From a virus, in the IMG/VR virus record IMGVR_UViG_3300021134_000001, positions 1 through 64,000 of that record: DNA of 64,000 bases; one strand, written 5' to 3'. Below, piece by piece: positions 54,979 through 64,000 of this stretch (the stretch's first letter is position 1; every line of letters begins with the position of its first letter). Both the position numbers and the translations under genes were made by a program. Below the pieces are notes generated by a model that saw nothing but the letters and a program-made list of their open reading frames with translations, did not search any database and was not told the DNA's origin.

Positions 54979-57858
54979 TTATTTAATGATTTTCAGAAGA
55001 GCTGCGACTTGTGACTGTAACTCAGCAACTTGCGCTTGTAACTGCGCAATCTCAGGGGTTGGTGCCGCGCCAATAGAAACGATTTCGATCCATTGTGCTG
55101 ACGTACCATCATTGTAGTATGAGAAGAGTGAACCAGTGGCAGTGTTTAACCATAACTGATTTGCAGATGGAACTGTAGGTGGAACTTCACCGCTATAAAC
55201 AGAGGCAGCGCCTGCTGGAGATGCGGTTTGTACCCACTGTGAACTAGTACCATCACTTAAGTAAATATACATTGTACCGTTTAAGGTACAGAACCAAAGA
55301 TCGTTCTCTAAAGCTGTAGAAGGTGGAGCATCGCTAGCAGATATATTAGCATTGCCAGTACCTGTGCCACCGCCGCTATCTGCAGTAACTGGAACATAGA
55401 TGAAACCATCAGAACCAAGACGTGCAGCGTTATCTCTATCGCTAGAAACTACTGTAGGACCAGCAGGACCTTGAGCACCGTCGTTACCGTTTAGACCGTT
55501 TTGGCCGTTCTGTCCAGGCATACCTTGAGGACCAACAGGACCTTGTTCGCCTTGTGGACCAACGATTGGGCCTAAATTGATAAACGCATTATTAGCATCA
55601 GACCACGACCAAGCATCGCCAGTTGCATCAATAATATATGTATCGCCTTGCTTAGCATTCTTTGGTAAATCTGCGACAGTTGGAATACGACCTAATAAGG
55701 TAATACCAACGCCAGCGGCACCTTGAGGACCTTGAGGACCCTGTGCACCATCAACGCCATCTTTACCGTCTTTGCCAGCAGGACCAGCGTCGCCTTTGGC
55801 ACCAGTAGGACCAGGAGCGCCTTGCGGACCTTGAGCGCCAGTAGCGCCTTGTGGGCCTTGCGGACCTTGCATTCCCATAGGACCAGGAGCGCCAGGCGTG
55901 CCTGATGGACCCATAGGACCTTGTGGACCACGAGGACCCATAGGACCTGGCAAACCATCGCCAGAACCTGTGCCACCGCCACCACCAGTTGCAGTTACCA
56001 TTAGTTGCCATGCATTACCAGAAGCGATGACAGCATCAGCGCTAATAAACTCTTGTGGCGCTACGCCATTAGAGGTAGACTTAGCGACGTAAAGACCATA
56101 GCCATATGAAACAACATCGCCACGACTATATTCGCGGTTAGAATTCCATAAACCTTTAAAGTCAGTAATAGGCAACTCATATGTGTCATACTGAGTTAAC
56201 CATTGTTTTGTTACCATGTCCTGTATCATAGAGATAACAGGTAAATCGAATGAAATACGTGAGCCATCGCTCTTAATGAAAGCTAGTTCTTCAGTAGCAT
56301 AGTCATACACGCAATCGATAATATCAAGAGCATCAAGACCTTTTTCGCCTTGAGGACCTTGAGGGCCTAAGTCACCTTTGATACCACGTTCACCGCGCTT
56401 GCATAATAGATTCCAATCTGGAGTTGAGCCAGGCTCGCCTTCAGGCTGAGATTTGTTTGCTATCCAAGCAGACCCCGACGACGAGATGACGACATCAAGT
56501 CTTTCATAATTTGTATCAGCATTCCAAGCCTTACGAAACTCAAAGCCACGAAGAACGAGGCTGTAAGCTGTGCTAGAGCCAGGAGTACTATCACTATCTC
56601 GATTGGCGACATAATATCTTCCATCGTGTTCTACCCACTGACCCGCCTTGACAACAGTATCAGGAGTCCATTGTTGAACTTTACTACGGTTGGCTTCAGC
56701 GATAGCCATCTCGAACTGAAGAGATTTAGTTTTCGCTACAGCGATTTGTTTATCAAATTCAAATAACTGATCGGCAATAGCTGCCTTTTGCATTTCAATG
56801 AGTTCATTTGTAGCGTCTTTTACTTCGTCTTCAAGAGCAGCTTTAGTGAGTGTTAACTCTTCTTCAGCAGCCTTGGCAATTAAATCCTGTGCCATTAGAT
56901 ATTCATCTACGGCTTCTAATTTCAGGTTTACTTGTGCTTGAGTGTCTTGGACGAATGATTTAAACTGTTCAGTATAGTTACTATTCCACTCAGTAACGAT
57001 GTCATCGAGGTGTTTCTTGACATCCTCTGGTGACACTTTAAGCGACTCGATTAGGTCATTATCGCACTTGAATACGGCTAAGAACTCTTCAGCGTTGAAG
57101 TTTTTACCATCAACACCATCAGCGCCTTTAATCACGCCAAGATCGATAGACTGACCATCACTCATTTCAATAGTGAGTTCGCCAGTTTCGCTAAGTTCAA
57201 AAGCCTTAATACTTAGGCCTTCAGGTCCACTTTCTCCGCGTTCTCCTTGGTCGCCTTTTTCACCAACAGGGCCGGCAATGCCTTCTTGACCTTGAGGTCC
57301 TGTGATGGATTTAACGAACTCTTCGTCAGATAAGAGACTTGCCTTAACTTCGTCGACGGTAACAGATTGACCAGATTCACCTTGCTCTCCTTGAGGACCT
57401 TGAGCGCCTGTGTCACCTTTTTCACCAACTAAAGATTTCACAAACTCAACGTCGTTGATTAGAACTTCTTTAACTTGTTCAATAGTGACTGACTCGCCGG
57501 CTTCGCCTTGCTCGCCTTTTTCACCTTGCAAACCTTGCTCGCCTTGTAGTCCTTGTGGACCTTGAGCGCGTAAGATAAATGTTTCGTCAGCGATGAGAGA
57601 GGCCACGACTTCATCAACAGACACACTAGTGCCGTCTTGACCATCAATGCCCTTTTCACCTTGCGGACCGATCTCGCCTTGGAGACCTTGCTCGCCTTGT
57701 GGACCTTGCTCACCTGCAGGAATAGCCTTGACTAAATCAAATACTTCCTTGAGTTTGTCATTAGATTCTTGGATAATGTCAAGGACGATTTGGTCCTTTT
57801 CATCCACATATTGTTTCATTTGCGTTGCAACGGCAACTAGACCCTTTTCTACTGTCAT
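54979..57858 (-). CDS. large collagen-like fibre protein
   Basis: 959 aa. A coiled-coil start, collagen-like blocks ([19 protein letters not shown]) alternating with [15 protein letters not shown]-type helical modules, a 100-aa coiled coil (residues 300-420), carbohydrate-binding-like modules, more collagen, and a C-terminal coiled coil ([20 protein letters not shown]). ATG 57858 follows AAGGAA. Probably the main long fibre; downstream of head genes rather than the tail tip, so capsid attachment is possible. Confidence 0.82.
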   Translation of the reverse strand: MTVEKGLVAVATQMKQYVDEKDQIVLDIIQESNDKLKEVFDLVKAIPAGEQGPQGEQGLQGEIGPQGEKGIDGQDGTSVSVDEVVASLIADETFILRAQGPQGLQGEQGLQGEKGEQGEAGESVTIEQVKEVLINDVEFVKSLVGEKGDTGAQGPQGEQGESGQSVTVDEVKASLLSDEEFVKSITGPQGQEGIAGPVGEKGDQGERGESGPEGLSIKAFELSETGELTIEMSDGQSIDLGVIKGADGVDGKNFNAEEFLAVFKCDNDLIESLKVSPEDVKKHLDDIVTEWNSNYTEQFKSFVQDTQAQVNLKLEAVDEYLMAQDLIAKAAEEELTLTKAALEDEVKDATNELIEMQKAAIADQLFEFDKQIAVAKTKSLQFEMAIAEANRSKVQQWTPDTVVKAGQWVEHDGRYYVANRDSDSTPGSSTAYSLVLRGFEFRKAWNADTNYERLDVVISSSGSAWIANKSQPEGEPGSTPDWNLLCKRGERGIKGDLGPQGPQGEKGLDALDIIDCVYDYATEELAFIKSDGSRISFDLPVISMIQDMVTKQWLTQYDTYELPITDFKGLWNSNREYSRGDVVSYGYGLYVAKSTSNGVAPQEFISADAVIASGNAWQLMVTATGGGGGTGSGDGLPGPMGPRGPQGPMGPSGTPGAPGPMGMQGPQGPQGATGAQGPQGAPGPTGAKGDAGPAGKDGKDGVDGAQGPQGPQGAAGVGITLLGRIPTVADLPKNAKQGDTYIIDATGDAWSWSDANNAFINLGPIVGPQGEQGPVGPQGMPGQNGQNGLNGNDGAQGPAGPTVVSSDRDNAARLGSDGFIYVPVTADSGGGTGTGNANISASDAPPSTALENDLWFCTLNGTMYIYLSDGTSSQWVQTASPAGAASVYSGEVPPTVPSANQLWLNTATGSLFSYYNDGTSAQWIEIVSIGAAPTPEIAQLQAQVAELQSQVAALLKIIK

Positions 57859-57948
57859 GTTTCTATTCCTTATCGTGAAGCCGATTTTAATTACGTGAGA
57901 AGTAAACAACTTTCCAAAGACCGTGTTTAGCGGCCTTCAGAAAACTGT

Positions 57949-58188
57949 TTACGAATTAGCGACTTTAAGCGCTTTCGCGATCGCGTCGTTTAAACGTTTC
58001 TTTGGTTCTGGATCTGTATCAGATAGACCTTCAATGAGAATATCAAGGAAGTCTTTTGTGGCTTGTTCGGTCAACGGATCTTCAGTGTCAAGAAATTCTT
58101 GGAACATTGCCCATTCTTGTTCAAAATCATCTTGTTGTCCAAGATACTCACCGAATAAATTCTCTGCGTCATCTCTTGAAAATGCCAT
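57949..58188 (-). CDS. small acidic structural-region protein
   Basis: 79 aa, acidic and helical (LFGEYLGQQDDFEQEWAMFQ). Follows the 58192 gene by 3 bases. It could be a scaffold or chaperone for the fibre or minor head protein; unknown. Confidence 0.5.
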   Translation of the reverse strand: MAFSRDDAENLFGEYLGQQDDFEQEWAMFQEFLDTEDPLTEQATKDFLDILIEGLSDTDPEPKKRLNDAIAKALKVANS

Positions 58189-58191
58189 ACA

Positions 58192-59340
58192 TTACCTCTT
58201 CTTAATTGGTTTATTAGGTTCAATTGGACTTTTGGTTAAATATCCGCGAATCTCATTAATAGCGTTAGGTTTTTGATACACAACGCCTTTGCGATCAAAC
58301 ATTAGTTTACTGCCTTTTTTATAAACACCAGCTTTAATAGCAATGTCCATATAAGGCTTAACTTGTTGATTGACTTTTGTCTCTAACTTCTTAAACTCAG
58401 AAGCAGACATAGGCTTACTTCCGTCTTTACCATACTTAGCATTACGTAACTTACCCGCCTGAGAGCCTAACTGTTTAGTCACGTTATTTTGGGCACGAGC
58501 AGCTGTAGCTGTTTCAATCCTAGGATACACACCAAGGTTGCCTGGTTTCGTTCCTTTCGCAGTGCGAATAGGATTTATAACAGCCTCTAACATATGAGCC
58601 ACGGTGTGTTCGCCACCATTCAGCAAAGCCATGTTTTTGCCAGAGTTAGAGCCACCTTTGCCGCCGGAAATCTTATGATGCCATTCCCAGTTCATTGTTG
58701 ACAAACCACGCTCAGCCAGATACTTCTTTTGACCTTGAGATTCAAACTTATGAGCCTCTACTCCAGTGCCTTGACGTTTACTTGCATGCGCATATAAATC
58801 ATTCATCATAACGCGAGCAGCATAGACTCCAGCAGGACCTTTGCTTCTAAGACCATCAATATCCTTCATAGACATTGGAGGTTTCCATGAACTCTTAGAT
58901 GAGAAGTCACCTTCTTTTACTGTAGGAGTTCTTGGTGCCTTAGGCATAGATGCATCGTAACCTTTTGGAGGTTTCTCTGACTTACTCCATTGACCACTGT
59001 AGTATACACCACCATCACTAGCATCGCGTTTATAATACGGATCGGTAATAGCGTTATCAGAATGATAAGCACCAGACACTTGCTTCTTGTCCATATCACG
59101 CTTCGGACCACCAGCAGCGTCTAGTTGCGCTTTCATCTTAGCAGCCGCAGCTGGAGACATTGTCCCAGCGGTAGGCTTAGGAGTGCCAGCAGCACCACCC
59201 TTAGAGGGCTTAGCGGTGCCAGCACCTCTTGCGCCACCTCCACGAGACGTGAATTGGCCATTCTTGCTATCATGATATGGATTACCTTTTTCAACGAAGA
59301 GAAGAGATTTGAGAAACTCTAAACAGGTTTCTTTATTCAT
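58192..59340 (-). CDS. minor head-like protein with HNH-type nuclease motif
   Basis: 382 aa. Residues 17-31 (KGNPYHDSKNGQFTS) are the linker motif often seen in phage head proteins and proteases. An unstructured Gly/Ala/Pro region follows. Further on, WEWHHKISGGKGGSNSGKN with MALLNGGEHTVAH looks like a His-metal (HNH-like) nuclease centre. It could be a virion-injected nuclease or toxin-type domain. No ParB or protease motif is visible. Confidence 0.5.
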   Translation of the reverse strand: MNKETCLEFLKSLLFVEKGNPYHDSKNGQFTSRGGGARGAGTAKPSKGGAAGTPKPTAGTMSPAAAAKMKAQLDAAGGPKRDMDKKQVSGAYHSDNAITDPYYKRDASDGGVYYSGQWSKSEKPPKGYDASMPKAPRTPTVKEGDFSSKSSWKPPMSMKDIDGLRSKGPAGVYAARVMMNDLYAHASKRQGTGVEAHKFESQGQKKYLAERGLSTMNWEWHHKISGGKGGSNSGKNMALLNGGEHTVAHMLEAVINPIRTAKGTKPGNLGVYPRIETATAARAQNNVTKQLGSQAGKLRNAKYGKDGSKPMSASEFKKLETKVNQQVKPYMDIAIKAGVYKKGSKLMFDRKGVVYQKPNAINEIRGYLTKSPIEPNKPIKKR

Positions 59341-59349
59341 ACTATCTCC

Positions 59350-59577
59350 TTAGTCGTTACCACTTTCAAAACTAATTTCGAATTCATCTTTAGAGAAACG
59401 AATTTCAATATCGATGTCTTCTGAAATGGTCGATTCATTAGCCACTAAGTATGCGCGTGCTTCGGCAACGACTTTATCAAAATCTTCTAGTACAGATTCA
59501 TTTGGATCGTTTGAAACAGGCTCTTCACCTAGTAGACCTTTTGCGCGTTTAAGCGCCTCTTGTAGACGAGCGTCCAT
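59350..59577 (-). CDS. small acidic protein near portal
   Basis: 75 aa, very acidic. Lies between portal and the minor head protein, a position where small head-assembly proteins occur. Unknown function. Confidence 0.5.
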   Translation of the reverse strand: MDARLQEALKRAKGLLGEEPVSNDPNESVLEDFDKVVAEARAYLVANESTISEDIDIEIRFSKDEFEISFESGND

Positions 59578-59585
59578 AGTATTCC

Positions 59586-61055
59586 TTAAGAGTTAAACAC
59601 ACCTTTTAACATGAGATCCAAGGATTCCATATCAATCTCCTTCTTTGCCTGATCTTCCTTTGGAGGAGTATCTTGCGGAGGTGTAGGAGGTGTAGGTGGA
59701 GTTACTGGCTGATTGGTAATCTGTTCCGCTTGAGCGTCAAGGTGAGCGGCTTGCGCTTCAACTTTATCATTCTCACGGCGATTGCGATCAGCGGCATTAT
59801 CTGCGTTCTGTTGCATTGGTTGTACTTGAGCCTGAGCAACAAGTTCATCGGCGACGCCAGGTACTGGAGCGAGATCTAACTTAGCGCGAGCTTCGTTAGG
59901 CTTCATAATACCGTTTAAAACAAGACCTTTTAACATCTCAGCCTTATTCATTAAATCAGCACGAGCCAGGTCACTAATGTCTAACATCATCTCTTCATCT
60001 TTTGGAATATCATAAGCGTACTCAAACGCCTGTTCGATAATCTGACAGATAGATAAGAGACCTGTAGTACGCCAACCATACATCAACTGTTCTAAGTTAT
60101 TGTAGGTTACGCCAGAATTCTCGCCTAAAAGGATTGGTGGAATACCAAACGCTTTAGCGATATCTTTAGTAGTGAAACCGAGTAACTGAACTACTTGACT
60201 CTCATTGGCGGACGCTGAAGTCGCTTGCCAACGAAGACCATTAGATAGAATAGGCGTTTCACCTTGTTTCATCTTCTGCGACATATCATTCCAGCGATCG
60301 CGTAGACGATTAGCCTGTTCAGCGGTCAATGCGGCATCAGTAGTCAATACACCAGAAGGTTGCCCTTTGTTTGTATGGAATACTTCTTGACCGGCACGAA
60401 GCACGGAACCAAGACCGATTGAGTTCGCATAAGCGTGTAATGGAGCTAGAGCGCGTAATGGATTACGTGGATCGACTTCAAAACGACCGTGTGCGATGTA
60501 TCGCTGAGGAATGTACATGCGACCGTGTTCATCAGTCCATGTAGACCACTCAGGACCAAGATACTTAACGGCATCGTGGAAATTAACCTGATAGAAGATA
60601 GAACCATCTTCCGCAGCGATCATCTGAAACTCATTTAATGGATGAATAGTTGACTGACGGCCGCGGCCATCTTCTTCAACAAAACAGGCGAATTCACCTT
60701 TAGTCAAAAGACCGTCTACTATTACACCTATCATCTCGGCCCAAGTCATATAGATATTAGGACGATGAAAGACCTCGCTTAACGCGGAAGTATCTAAGAC
60801 TTCGGTAACAGCGCCATCTTTAGTGCGGCGCACATGTTTCGTTGGTACTGCCATCAGCGCTCGTTTATAGAGACTAATGGCGGCAGACACATCAGGATTG
60901 TAGGACTTGCTTGCACCAGGCGTATACCCTTGTTGGAACCAGCCAGGAGTAAAAGATTGAGGAAAGTATCCTTCAATCGTTTCCCAGCCGCCCATTGTAA
61001 CTGTTTTCTCTTTGTCGGAAGCGACGAGCGTTTTAATTCTATCGAGTAATCCCAT
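59586..61055 (-). CDS. portal protein (HK97 family)
   Basis: 489 aa. Recognised by LYKRALMAVPTKHVRR, YANSIGLGSVLRAGQE, VVQLLGFTTKDIAKAFGIPP and LLGENSGVTYNNLEQ, the core of HK97-type portals. The C-terminal 100 aa are Gln/Pro-rich. It forms the dodecameric DNA gate. No protease or major capsid gene follows as expected. Confidence 0.92.
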   Translation of the reverse strand: MGLLDRIKTLVASDKEKTVTMGGWETIEGYFPQSFTPGWFQQGYTPGASKSYNPDVSAAISLYKRALMAVPTKHVRRTKDGAVTEVLDTSALSEVFHRPNIYMTWAEMIGVIVDGLLTKGEFACFVEEDGRGRQSTIHPLNEFQMIAAEDGSIFYQVNFHDAVKYLGPEWSTWTDEHGRMYIPQRYIAHGRFEVDPRNPLRALAPLHAYANSIGLGSVLRAGQEVFHTNKGQPSGVLTTDAALTAEQANRLRDRWNDMSQKMKQGETPILSNGLRWQATSASANESQVVQLLGFTTKDIAKAFGIPPILLGENSGVTYNNLEQLMYGWRTTGLLSICQIIEQAFEYAYDIPKDEEMMLDISDLARADLMNKAEMLKGLVLNGIMKPNEARAKLDLAPVPGVADELVAQAQVQPMQQNADNAADRNRRENDKVEAQAAHLDAQAEQITNQPVTPPTPPTPPQDTPPKEDQAKKEIDMESLDLMLKGVFNS

Positions 61056-61079
61056 AGGGATGCCTCCTTCCGATTATAG

Positions 61080-61499
61080 TTATACTGTTGGTGCTGGCTC
61101 TTCAGGTGTAACCTCAGGAGTTACAGGTGTTGGCTCAGGCGTAACTTCAGGAGTTACTGGAGTTGGCTCAGGAGTTGGCGCTGGAGCTGGAACTGGTGTT
61201 GGCTCAGGCTTTGGCTCAGGAGCAGGCTTAGGCGTCTTAGGCGGAACTGGTGTATTACCAGACAAAGTCTTGATACCTACAGTTGCTAATGAGAAATCTG
61301 CACCAGCCGGAGCTTTTACAGGAGCAGCATTGTTATCAGGCGTTGGGGCAGTAGCAAAGTTTGTGCCAGCCATATCTAAGGCGTCGCCTGATGCTACAAA
61401 AGCTTTTGCTACTTTAGGTGGCAGACCGATAATGTTACCTGCATGCCATACGTTACCTTTACTGTCAGTAACAGGTTTGAGTGTTAAAACTGCATTCAT
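61080..61499 (-). CDS. Pro-rich repeat protein
   Basis: 139 aa. A short N-terminal domain (LKPVTDSKGNVWHAGNIIGL) is followed by about 60 residues of Pro/Glu/Thr repeats (PTPVTPEVTPEP). Probably an extended, envelope- or virion-linked spacer. Function unknown. Confidence 0.55.
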   Translation of the reverse strand: MNAVLTLKPVTDSKGNVWHAGNIIGLPPKVAKAFVASGDALDMAGTNFATAPTPDNNAAPVKAPAGADFSLATVGIKTLSGNTPVPPKTPKPAPEPKPEPTPVPAPAPTPEPTPVTPEVTPEPTPVTPEVTPEEPAPTV

Positions 61500-61660
61500 T
61501 GTTCTTCTCCTTCATTGGAATTGGGTTCACTGTCTGCGTAAACTCCGCATCCAGATGAGACAATTGCGAGCGCAAGAGGAGTATCTACAAAGTAGAACTC
61601 ATCTGCCTCAAATTTTTGATTTTGTAAAACGATCGTTTTGCCGATATACACTTCACGCAT
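61496..61660 (-). CDS. small hypothetical protein
   Basis: 54 aa. ATG 61660 lies just after the nrdB stop with AAGG upstream; a longer frame from 61750 would overlap nrdB. Acidic end. Function unknown. Confidence 0.5.
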   Translation of the reverse strand: MREVYIGKTIVLQNQKFEADEFYFVDTPLALAIVSSGCGVYADSEPNSNEGEEQ

Positions 61661-61661
61661 G

Positions 61662-62645
61662 TTAGGCAGCCTTGCCCCAAACATCGTTCCATGAGCCAGA
61701 TAAAGCGCCTTTGGCATAATCTGTAACGCGGTTTTCAAAGAAGTTACCATGAACAGGAGCGTTGATCATCTCCTCGACCCACGGCAATGGATTCTTTTTG
61801 CGTTTGAAGATGCCTTTGAGACCTAATGAAATTAAGCGTCTATCCGCAATGTAGCGAATGTATTCCTTAACATCATTAGAAGTCAAGTTGCGCATATCAG
61901 ATCCAGCAAAAGATAGATCGATAAATTTATCCTCTAACTCTACCATCCGTTCGGCGATAGAATAGATTTTTGATTTGAGCTCATCGTTCCAAATCTCAGG
62001 ATTCTCTTTAATATATTCTTTAAACAATCTAATCATAGACTCAGAGTGCATTGTCTCGTCTATTATGCTCCATGTGATTATTTGTCCCATTCCTTTCATA
62101 AGACCGTGGCGAGCAAAATTCAATAACATAATAAATGAGCTAAATAATTGCATACCTTCAGTAAACGCAGAGAATACCGCAATATGTTCAGCTGTAGAGG
62201 CAATTGTACCATTCTTTGAGCTAATCTCTAATACATAATCGTGCTTATCTTTCATCTCCGTATATTCGAGAAAATCGGTATACGTTGATTCCGGCATTCC
62301 AAGAGTTTCAATCAAATGAGAATAAGCTGCAATATGTAATGCTTCACGTGCAGCGAAACCCATTAACATCATTCTAACCTCAGGTTGAGGAAAATGCGGT
62401 AAATAGTTATTTACGTAGCCGCCTGCCACATCAATATCGCCTTGCGTAAAAAAGCGAAAGATATTTGTTAGGAACTGTTTTTCATGTGGTGTAAGCTTTC
62501 TCTTCCAATCCTTAACGTCTTCAGCCATTGGGACTTCAGAATGCATCCAGTGGGATTGTTCGTGTTTTAGCCACGAATCGTACGCCCAAGGATAATTAAA
62601 AGGTTTAAAAGAATTGCGAGTATCTGTAAGTCTATGTTTTGTCAT
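61662..62645 (-). CDS. nrdB: ribonucleotide reductase class Ia, small subunit
   Basis: 327 aa. Iron ligands and tyrosyl radical site in E. coli-type spacing: Asp70, Glu101, His104, Tyr108 (REALHIAAY). A second Glu/His set (EGMQLF, IDETMHSES) completes the di-iron site. It makes the radical that drives nrdA. ATG 62645 overlaps the HNH stop. Supplies dNTPs, including dCDP for the modified-cytosine pathway. Confidence 0.95.
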   Translation of the reverse strand: MTKHRLTDTRNSFKPFNYPWAYDSWLKHEQSHWMHSEVPMAEDVKDWKRKLTPHEKQFLTNIFRFFTQGDIDVAGGYVNNYLPHFPQPEVRMMLMGFAAREALHIAAYSHLIETLGMPESTYTDFLEYTEMKDKHDYVLEISSKNGTIASTAEHIAVFSAFTEGMQLFSSFIMLLNFARHGLMKGMGQIITWSIIDETMHSESMIRLFKEYIKENPEIWNDELKSKIYSIAERMVELEDKFIDLSFAGSDMRNLTSNDVKEYIRYIADRRLISLGLKGIFKRKKNPLPWVEEMINAPVHGNFFENRVTDYAKGALSGSWNDVWGKAA

Positions 62646-63172
62646 AAATCTATCCAAGTATGTTGATAACCGGTCTTGCGCTCATAGGCAGAACGCTTAC
62701 CCCAAGTGGTGATTTTCCCATCATCGATAGACATTACACGTCGATTAGTCGTCTTACACCCGAGCTTACCTGCTTTAGATGTATTTCCTAATTCATGAGA
62801 GCGTTTGCCGCCAAGAGAGGTGCAGTTAGCCCAATGGCCTGATGCTACATTGGCCTTGCCTTGTATTGGGCCTCGAGTTTTTCCACCGATCTTACCAGCT
62901 TTTGAAGAAATACTTTGAAGATGACCAGACTTTACATTAGTAAGACCGCCTTCGATTCTTCCTATACGCTGTGCTTCCCGCTGGGCTTCAGTAATTGTCA
63001 GCTGTCCACTTAAAGTTTTCCAAGCAACATTATCCTGCCATCTACCGTGCGTTTCAAATAAAACTCTATGCGCCTCTGCGTGCTCACTAATAGAAAGCTC
63101 TATTAAATTGCTAGGCTCGTCAGTCCCACCAGCATGTCGCGGGACAATATGGTGAGTATGAGTATGTTTCAT
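62642..63172 (-). CDS. HNH homing endonuclease inserted between nrdA and nrdB
   Basis: 176 aa. HHIVPRHAGGTDEPSNLIEL with a later SEHAEAH forms an HNH site. The C-terminal half has repeated DNA-binding modules (NVKSGHLQSISSKAGK, NVASGHWANCTSLGGK). ATG 63172 follows AAGGA. Paralogue of the 28484 gene. Such genes commonly invade nrd operons of phages. Confidence 0.88.
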   Translation of the reverse strand: MKHTHTHHIVPRHAGGTDEPSNLIELSISEHAEAHRVLFETHGRWQDNVAWKTLSGQLTITEAQREAQRIGRIEGGLTNVKSGHLQSISSKAGKIGGKTRGPIQGKANVASGHWANCTSLGGKRSHELGNTSKAGKLGCKTTNRRVMSIDDGKITTWGKRSAYERKTGYQHTWIDL

Positions 63173-63173
63173 G

Positions 63174-64000
63174 TTATCCTTCACAAGCGAGACACTCGCC
63201 GCCTTCTGTTAAATCGTGTAGGTTAATTTCTTTTATTACTTCACGTTCAATCTTCTTGGAGATTTTATCCGCTTTAGCGATCTTATCAGATCGACAATAG
63301 TACATAGTCTTAAGTCCTTGCTTCCAAGCTTGGAAATGGACCGCATGAATGTATTTGATATGGCTGTCAGGTCTAAAGAACACGTTTAATGACTGCGCTT
63401 GATCGATGAACTCTTGACGATCGGCAGCGTGTTGTACAACCCAACGTTGGTCGATTTCCATGGAAGTCTTAAAGACCTCTTTAGTCCAATCATCTAACCA
63501 TGCTAGGTGTTGAACAGAACCATCATTAGCGATAATACTTGACCACACCTCATCGTACTCGTTAGGCTTTAACTCTTTTACGATTTTATCCAAGTAACGA
63601 TTACGATTGAAATGACTGCCAGATAAAGTATCTTGGCGATAAGCATTTGCCCGATAGGGCTCAATAGAAGGACTAGTGTTGCCCATAAGAATAGAGCTGC
63701 TAGCGTTAGGAGCAATAGCCATAAGATGACTAAATCTATTACCAGTCCCAAGTGCATCTGGGGCTTCTCCTCGACGTGTGCCGAGTTCTTTGTTGGCTTC
63801 ATCAAGTGATGTCCTAACATGTTGGAAGATTTTCTTATTGCGACCTATTGAGAGTGCTGATTCCCAGGGAAGATTATTTCGCTGAAGATAAGCATGCCAA
63901 CCCAAAGCACCGATACCAATGCTGCGCTCACGTATTGCAGAATACTTAGCGCGTTTGATTGAGTCTGGAGCATTATCAATAAAATACTGAAGAACATTGT
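63174..64000 (-). CDS. nrdA: ribonucleotide reductase class Ia, large subunit (partial)
   Basis: C-terminal 275 codons, running off the right edge. SIGIGALGWHAYLQ, NASSSILMGNTSPSIEP and LKTMYYCRSD (the paired Tyr of radical transfer) identify NrdA. It ends in ECLACEG, the redox Cys pair re-reduced by thioredoxin or glutaredoxin (CxxC rather than the E. coli spacing). The catalytic cysteines lie outside the window. Confidence 0.93.
   Translation of the reverse strand, partial: NVLQYFIDNAPDSIKRAKYSAIRERSIGIGALGWHAYLQRNNLPWESALSIGRNKKIFQHVRTSLDEANKELGTRRGEAPDALGTGNRFSHLMAIAPNASSSILMGNTSPSIEPYRANAYRQDTLSGSHFNRNRYLDKIVKELKPNEYDEVWSSIIANDGSVQHLAWLDDWTKEVFKTSMEIDQRWVVQHAADRQEFIDQAQSLNVFFRPDSHIKYIHAVHFQAWKQGLKTMYYCRSDKIAKADKISKKIEREVIKEINLHDLTEGGECLACEG

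Noticed and set aside
53928-57713. Long open frames in other frames and on the opposite strand across the collagen-like genes
   Set aside because: They are Leu/Val- or Thr/Arg-rich by-products of the Gly-X-Y codon pattern and lack ribosome binding sites.
61660-61750. Longer start for the small protein downstream of nrdB
   Set aside because: It would overlap 90 bases of nrdB coding sequence, while ATG 61660 lies right after the nrdB stop.

Overview
The window is part of a lytic, tailed double-stranded DNA phage genome of about 40% GC. The host is Gram-negative and probably a proteobacterium: the phage encodes an outer-membrane beta-barrel protein, three small secreted or lipo-proteins, and an IscU very close to proteobacterial IscU. 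I see no integrase or lysogeny repressor. The genome is mosaic. Replication genes are T7-like (single-subunit RNA polymerase, gp2.5-like SSB, endonuclease I, primase-helicase, PolA-type polymerase, exonuclease). Tail genes are lambda/HK97-like siphovirus genes. Two DNA-modification genes are T4-like (dCMP hydroxymethylase and DNA alpha-glucosyltransferase).

Layout: (1) 1-1909, minus strand: nucleotide genes (dCMP hydroxymethylase, two all-alpha dNTP pyrophosphohydrolases). (2) 1910-2956: large divergent intergenic region with two leftward phage-type promoters, five copies of a 20-bp repeat, a 133-bp tandem duplication and a very AT-rich stretch, a candidate replication origin and control region. 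(3) 2957-10321, plus: many small early genes of unknown function, punctuated by hammerhead ribozymes. (4) 10445-22657, plus: DNA ligase, adenine-type methyltransferase, a T7-type RNA polymerase split into two genes in reversed order, SSB, endonuclease I, primase-helicase, DNA polymerase and exonuclease. (5) 22666-33047, plus: alpha-glucosyltransferase, lytic transglycosylase, a proteasome-like Ntn-hydrolase, a metabolic block (fatty-acid desaturase, IscU, A-type Fe-S carrier, dCMP deaminase, SprT-like metalloprotein, rubrerythrin, rubredoxin), then about 1.1 kb of structured RNA with a tRNA-Trp. (6) 33048-33257: convergent terminator region. (7) 33258-61055, minus: structural genes from portal down to tail tip, including an unusual 12-kb set of collagen-like and repeat fibre proteins. 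(8) 61080-64000, minus: class Ia ribonucleotide reductase (nrdB, and nrdA running off the right edge) interrupted by an HNH endonuclease gene. No terminase, prohead protease or major capsid protein is recognisable, so they probably lie outside the window.

Three linked stories stand out. First, nine hammerhead ribozymes (eight type I, one type III) sit directly behind stop codons on the plus strand. Stems I, II and III covary from copy to copy, so the early and middle polycistronic RNA is probably cut by itself into defined mRNAs, including just before ligase, RNA polymerase and DNA polymerase. Second, a T7-type RNA polymerase is encoded as two adjacent genes with the catalytic C-terminal part first and the promoter-binding N-terminal part second. 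It has a plausible cognate promoter (core GTGGATCCTATATAGAGAG) in four copies, two per strand. Third, dCMP hydroxymethylase (with the Asp that selects dCMP), pyrophosphohydrolases, dCMP deaminase, ribonucleotide reductase and a T4-type alpha-glucosyltransferase together predict alpha-glucosyl-hydroxymethylcytosine DNA in a phage that is otherwise not T4-like.

All identifications come from reading the sequence and remembered family motifs. No database search was run.
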